A DNA stretch of 64,000 nucleotides. Origin: Amphimedon queenslandica. Taxonomy: Eukaryota; Porifera; Demospongiae; Haplosclerida; Niphatidae. Below are positions 59,922 to 64,000 of this stretch, in pieces; the first letter of the stretch is position 1; every line of letters starts with the position of its first letter. Under the pieces are notes generated by a model, which was given only the letters and a program-made list of their open reading frames with translations, was not told the DNA's origin and did not search any database. The stretch spans positions 61,254 through 125,253 of the forward strand of contig NW_003546450.1 in NCBI RefSeq assembly GCF_000090795.2, read 5' to 3'. A program made the position numbers and the translations under genes.

Positions 59922-62900
59922 GTGTGGCTCAGTGGAATACGCCCACGCAGGGGCGTAGCTCAATTCGAGCCCCTCCTCCTCCAAATGAAGCTAGGACGAT
60001 GGCTCTTTACCCCTTCACATTACCGAGTGGTTTTTGCTGGTGGAGGGATTATGGGCTGCAGCAGTGCGTTCTTTTTAACGAGACACGTCCCTCCTTCTCA
60101 AATATGTATCGTGGAACGTGATCCAACAGTAAGAAATCATTTCAGAAAATTTTTGTAATACACGTGGCAATTGAATAATATTATGGAAGAAATTATTATT
60201 TATTTTAAATACTTTAAACCCTCAGTATAAGGAGGCTTCAACTGTATTATCTGTTGGTTCGATAAGACAGCAGTTCTCACTGGCTGGTAACATCCTTCTC
60301 TCGTTGAAATCCTCAAAGTTTTTAAGAGAAGACCTCAAGACAGAACTTGTGGTGGAAAGGGATGCTCCTCCTGATATCCAGTTTTCAAGTGGTGGCTACC
60401 TTTTCCTTGCGAGTAAAAAGGGAGAGGACACTTTGCGGCGAAACTGTGAACTGCAATGGTATGCAAATCAGCTATAATGCATTTATTTTATTTAGCGAAA
60501 TTGATGCACACTGATTCTTGCATTTTAAAATTACGATTTCTTGTAATAGTTCCCTTGGAGCTGATATTAAATTGATGGACTCGGGAGAATTAGGTACGAC
60601 TTTTCCATGGTTATGCACTGATGACTTAGCAATTGGAACAATTGGTGAGATAAAATATTTATTATTTAACAATATTATTTATTCATTTAATTACATGACA
60701 TTAAACTTGTAAGAAACTAAGAATATGTATATAATAGCATTAGAAATGGTGATTTTTAAAACGGCTCCTTTTTAATGCTCATAACTCAAAAAATATCAGC
60801 TACACAGCATAAGGACATTAATGTGTATAAGAAAATGTAATAAAAGTTTGAGGTGATTTTGGAGCCATTTTTTGGAAAAAAACCATGGGCTATAGCCTTT
60901 GCTTTTTTTAAAAAACTGGCCCATTTAAAAAAATGCTAATCACTCAAAAAATTTTGTCGAAATCTGCTCAAACTTGCTACACAGCATAAGTACATCAATG
61001 TGTATCAGAAAATGTAATAAAACTTTATGGTGATTTTGGAGCCATTTTTTGGAAGAAACCATGGGCTATATTTGCTTTTCTTCAAAATTTAGCCCATTAT
61101 TAAAAATGCTAATAACTCAAGAAATATATGTCGGAATCAGCTCAAACTTGCTACATAGCATAAGGACATCAATGTGTATAAGAAAATGTAATAAAAATTT
61201 GGGGCGATTTTGGAGCCATTTTTTGAAAAAAAACCATGGGCTATTATAGCCCTTGCTTTTTTTCAAAATTTGGCCCATTAAAAAAAAATGCTAATAACTT
61301 TAAAAATATTAGTCAGAAACAGCTCAAACTTGCTACATAGCATAAGGACATGAATGTGTGTCAGAAAATGTAATAAAAGTTTGAGGTGATTTTGGAGCCA
61401 TTTTTTGGAAAAAAGCCATGGGCTATAGCCTTGAGTATTTTTCAGAATTTTGACATTTTCTTAAAATGGTTGTAACTTGAAAATTGAAGTCGGAATCAGC
61501 TCCAACTTTCTACACAGCATAAGGACATCAATATGTATCAGAAATTGTAATAAAAGTTTGAGGTGATTTTGGAGCCATTTTTGGAAAAAACCATGGGCTA
61601 TAGCCTTTGCTTTTTTTCAAAAACTAGCCCATTTAAAAAAATGCTAATAACTCAAGAAATATATGCCGGAATCAGCTCAAACTTGCTACATAGCATAAGG
61701 ACATCAATGTGCATAAGAAAATGTAATGAAAATTTGTGGCGATTTTGGAGCCGTTTTTTGGAAAAAACCATGGGCTATAGCCTTTGCTTTTTTTTTTAAT
61801 TTGGCCCATTTTAAAAAATGCTAATAACTTTTAAAATATTTGTCAGAAACAGCTCAAACTTTCTACATAGCATAAGGACATCAATGTGTATAAGAAAATG
61901 TAATAAAAATTTAGGGTGATTTTGGAGCCATTTTTTGGAAAAAACCATGGGCTATAGGCTTTGCTTTTTTCAAAAACTGGCCCATTTTAAAAAAATACTA
62001 ATAACTCAAAAAAAATTTTTTGGAATCAGCTCAAACTTGTTACATAGCATAAGGACATCAATGTGTACCATATAGTGGGTTTGTTTTGTGAGGCTAAACT
62101 TTCGTTCTTTTCATTCTTCAAGATGGGAGAACAAACAATTAACCCAACGAAATTCCAGTTTTAATGGGCGTGGTAGCTTATAAACGTCTTCAGAACGAAT
62201 GTTTAACCTCACGAAAGTCATTTTGAGGATGGAAAACGAAAGTTTACCCTCACGAAACAAACCCGCTATACGGTATAAGAAAATGTAATAGAAATTTGGG
62301 GCGATTTCGGAGCCATTTTTTGGAAAAACCATGGGCTATATAGCCTTTGCTTTTTTCAAAATTTGGCCCATTTTAAAAAAATACTAATAACTCAAAAATA
62401 TTTGTCGGAATCAGTTCAGACTTGTTACATAGCATAAGGACATCAATGTGTATAAGAAAATGTAATAGAAATTTGGAGCGATTTTGGAGCCATTTTTGGA
62501 AAAAACTATGGGCTATAGCCTTTGCTTTTTTCAAAATTTGGCCCATTTTAAAAAATGCTAATAACTTTAAAAATATTTGTCAGAATCAGCTCAAACTTTC
62601 TACATAGCATAAGGACATCAATGTGTATAAGAAAATATAATTTGGTTAAAATTGTATCCCCTTTCAAAATTGTTTGATACTGGAGAGAGGGAGGGAAGAA
62701 AGGAGGATGCACATGAGAGAGGAGGGATGGGAAAGAGATCACTTTACTTCGATAAACCTGTTCTCAGATGATACTCTATGTATACTTTTACTATTAATAA
62801 TGATAGTATCAGTATCACTGTTTCTTTTGATGTGGCCCGAAAGCAAAAGGTCACTCTTAAAGCCTTTCCTCCATTATAAATCCTTTTTTAAAAATACAAT

Positions 62901-63849
62901 TGTTGCGCTTCTCATTATGATAATTTTGTAGCCTGCTGTACAAACTCTACTGGTAGATGTAGTGAAATTGTTGATTTATCATAGGTCAAGTCAATGAGGG
63001 CTGGTTTGACCCTTGGCTTCTTCTCACTGCTTTTAAAAAGAAGCTATTGTCACTGGGCGTACAGTTTGTCCATGGTGAAGTGATTGGACTGAATCTGGAA
63101 CAGAATAAAGTCAAGCACGTACAGGTAAGAGTGAATAGATTATTAGTACATGTACAATCATGTATACATGTGTATTATGCTCTCCTATTTCTTTCTCTCA
63201 GGTGCATGAATCAGATTCAAAAGAGACTGAGCTGGGTTGTGATTTTTTCGTCAATTCCGCTGGGCCTCATGCTGCAAAAATTGCCAAAATGGCTGACATA
63301 GGCATGGCCTCTCACCCTAACCCAATCATGAGAGTCCCCCTTCCTGTCAGTCCGAGAAAGAGGCAAGTGTTTGTGTTTCATTGTCCAAGAGGACCAGCTA
63401 ATCCGGTGTTAGTCGTAGATCCTTCCGGAGCATATTTCAGACGAGAGTCCCAAGATGGCATGTACATTGCTGGTATTAGCCCCCCACCTCACAAAGACTT
63501 TGAAACGACAAATTTAGAAGTCGACTATAATCAGTTTGATGAAACCTTGTGGCCTATTCTTGCCTCTCGAGTCCCAGAGTTTGAAAGCTTGAAAGTCAAG
63601 GGGGCATGGGCTGGGTTTTACGACTATAACACTTTTGATCAGAATGCGATTTTGGGACCTCATCCAGTAATCAACAATTTTATATTTGTGAACGGGTTCA
63701 GCGGTCACGGTATACAACAGTCCCCAGAAGTAGGCAGGGCCATTAGCGAGTGTATTGTCTATGGGAAACCGAGTCTGATGGGCTTGGATAAGTTTGGATT
63801 CTCCAGGATACTCGAAGGAAGGAAACTATTGGAAAACAATATTGTGTAG
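59922..63849 (+). CDS. FOXRED1: FOXRED1, FAD-dependent complex I assembly factor
   Basis: A mitochondrial DAO-family oxidoreductase needed for complex I assembly. The N-terminus (MWLSGIRPRRGVAQFEPLLL) is basic and could be a targeting peptide. The dinucleotide motif VVFAGGGIMGCSSAFFL follows, then VERDPT, across a splice YKEASTVLSVGSIRQQFSLA, and QVNEGWFDPWLLLTAFKKK. The final exon gives FFVNSAGPHAAKIAKMADIG, AWAGFYDYNTFDQNAILGPH and NGFSGHGIQQSPEVGRAISE, matching human FOXRED1 closely to its ENNII-like end. A later in-frame ATG near 59982 (MKLGRWLF) could be the start instead. The large intron at 60690-62980 holds a subfamily B array with a MITE inside it. Confidence 0.9.
60740..62645. repeat. 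Subfamily B tandem array in a FOXRED1 intron
   Basis: About ten units. AACCATGGGC (or one-base variants) starts at 60881, 61057, 61232, 61414, 61589, 61766, 61943, 62327 and 62504. Spacings are 175-182 bp, except one of 384 bp, where a MITE has inserted. Each unit has TTTGCTTTTTTCAAAATTTG, GCTAATAACTC, GCTCAAACTTGCTACATAGC and ATAAGGACATCAATGTGTAT. Confidence 0.95.
62066..62275. mobile_element. MITE inserted inside the FOXRED1 repeat array
   Basis: A 210-bp element (including both TA flanks) with left end TACCATATAGTGGGTTTGTT and right end AACAAACCCGCTATACGGTA; the inverted repeat is about 41 bp with a few mismatches. The array consensus ATCAATGTGTATAAGAAAATG is split at its TA, which is present on both sides of the insert, so the target duplication is TA. 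Confidence 0.95.
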
Positions 63850-64000
63850 TAGAGTGCATTCTTTGCCTTTTAATTCAATAATTCTTACAGTGAACTTCAA
63901 AGCAATGGATTGAAAATCAGTTACACTTTGTGCTAATTTATCATTCTCTTCTCTCTTCCTTTCTCTTCCCCTTTTTGCCTCTCTATACATGCATATATCT
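63850..64000. other. 3' flank of FOXRED1
   Basis: AT-rich and then CT-rich sequence to the window end. I see no further gene in it. Confidence 0.6.

Noticed and set aside
61049-62607. Repeated [20 protein letters not shown]-type open frames
   Set aside because: As above: reading frames across the FOXRED1 intron array, with no start context or conservation independent of the repeat.
60740-62645. CRISPR-like array
   Set aside because: Units of about 177 bp are similar over their full length with no short-repeat and unique-spacer pattern, and the context is a eukaryotic intron.

Overview
The window is nuclear DNA from a compact, intron-rich metazoan genome. Short AT-rich introns, close gene packing and a gene set that includes MIB1, a CARD caspase, lysyl hydroxylase, KLF10/11 and CAPZB suggest an early-branching animal. 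I infer a demosponge of the Amphimedon type; no single marker proves this. I saw no rRNA, tRNA, CRISPR array, bacterial operon or recognisable retroviral or LTR element.

Layout, left to right: the 3' end of MIB1 (+); a C8orf76 homologue (-); a repeat-rich intergenic stretch holding a possible 75-residue membrane protein (-); DLGAP5/HURP (-) head to head with BPNT2 (+); EIF3I (-); two tandem ornithine decarboxylase genes (+); KLF10/11 (-) head to head with PUS3 (+); SNX25 (-) head to head with DDX19 (+); DR1 (+); TMEM41A (+); an ATP13A-type P5B ATPase (-) head to head with two intronless tandem type II membrane protein genes (+); PLOD (-) head to head with a CARD caspase (+); RER1 (-) head to head with CAPZB (+); a secreted beta-propeller-like protein (+); FOXRED1 (+). 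Neighbours mostly alternate in strand, with short shared promoters and short convergent 3' gaps. Several genes place their start codon 3 to 14 nt before the first splice donor.

Most of these are conserved housekeeping genes with no shared pathway. The one plausible functional link is polyamines: two ODC genes for putrescine synthesis and a P5B ATPase of the polyamine-transporting family lie within about 30 kb. The second ODC copy has changed conserved substrate and cofactor positions.

The non-genic sequence is the most unusual part. Introns carry two subfamilies of a tandem repeat of about 177 to 186 bp. The subfamilies differ in most of the unit but share a core and a palindrome centred on CTATAG. 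A group of short inverted-repeat elements of 187 to 210 bp shares TACCGTATAG-like ends; one has landed inside a repeat array, which lets the empty site be read and shows a TA target duplication. A second, almost fully palindromic family has ACACTAGGCAACAT ends.
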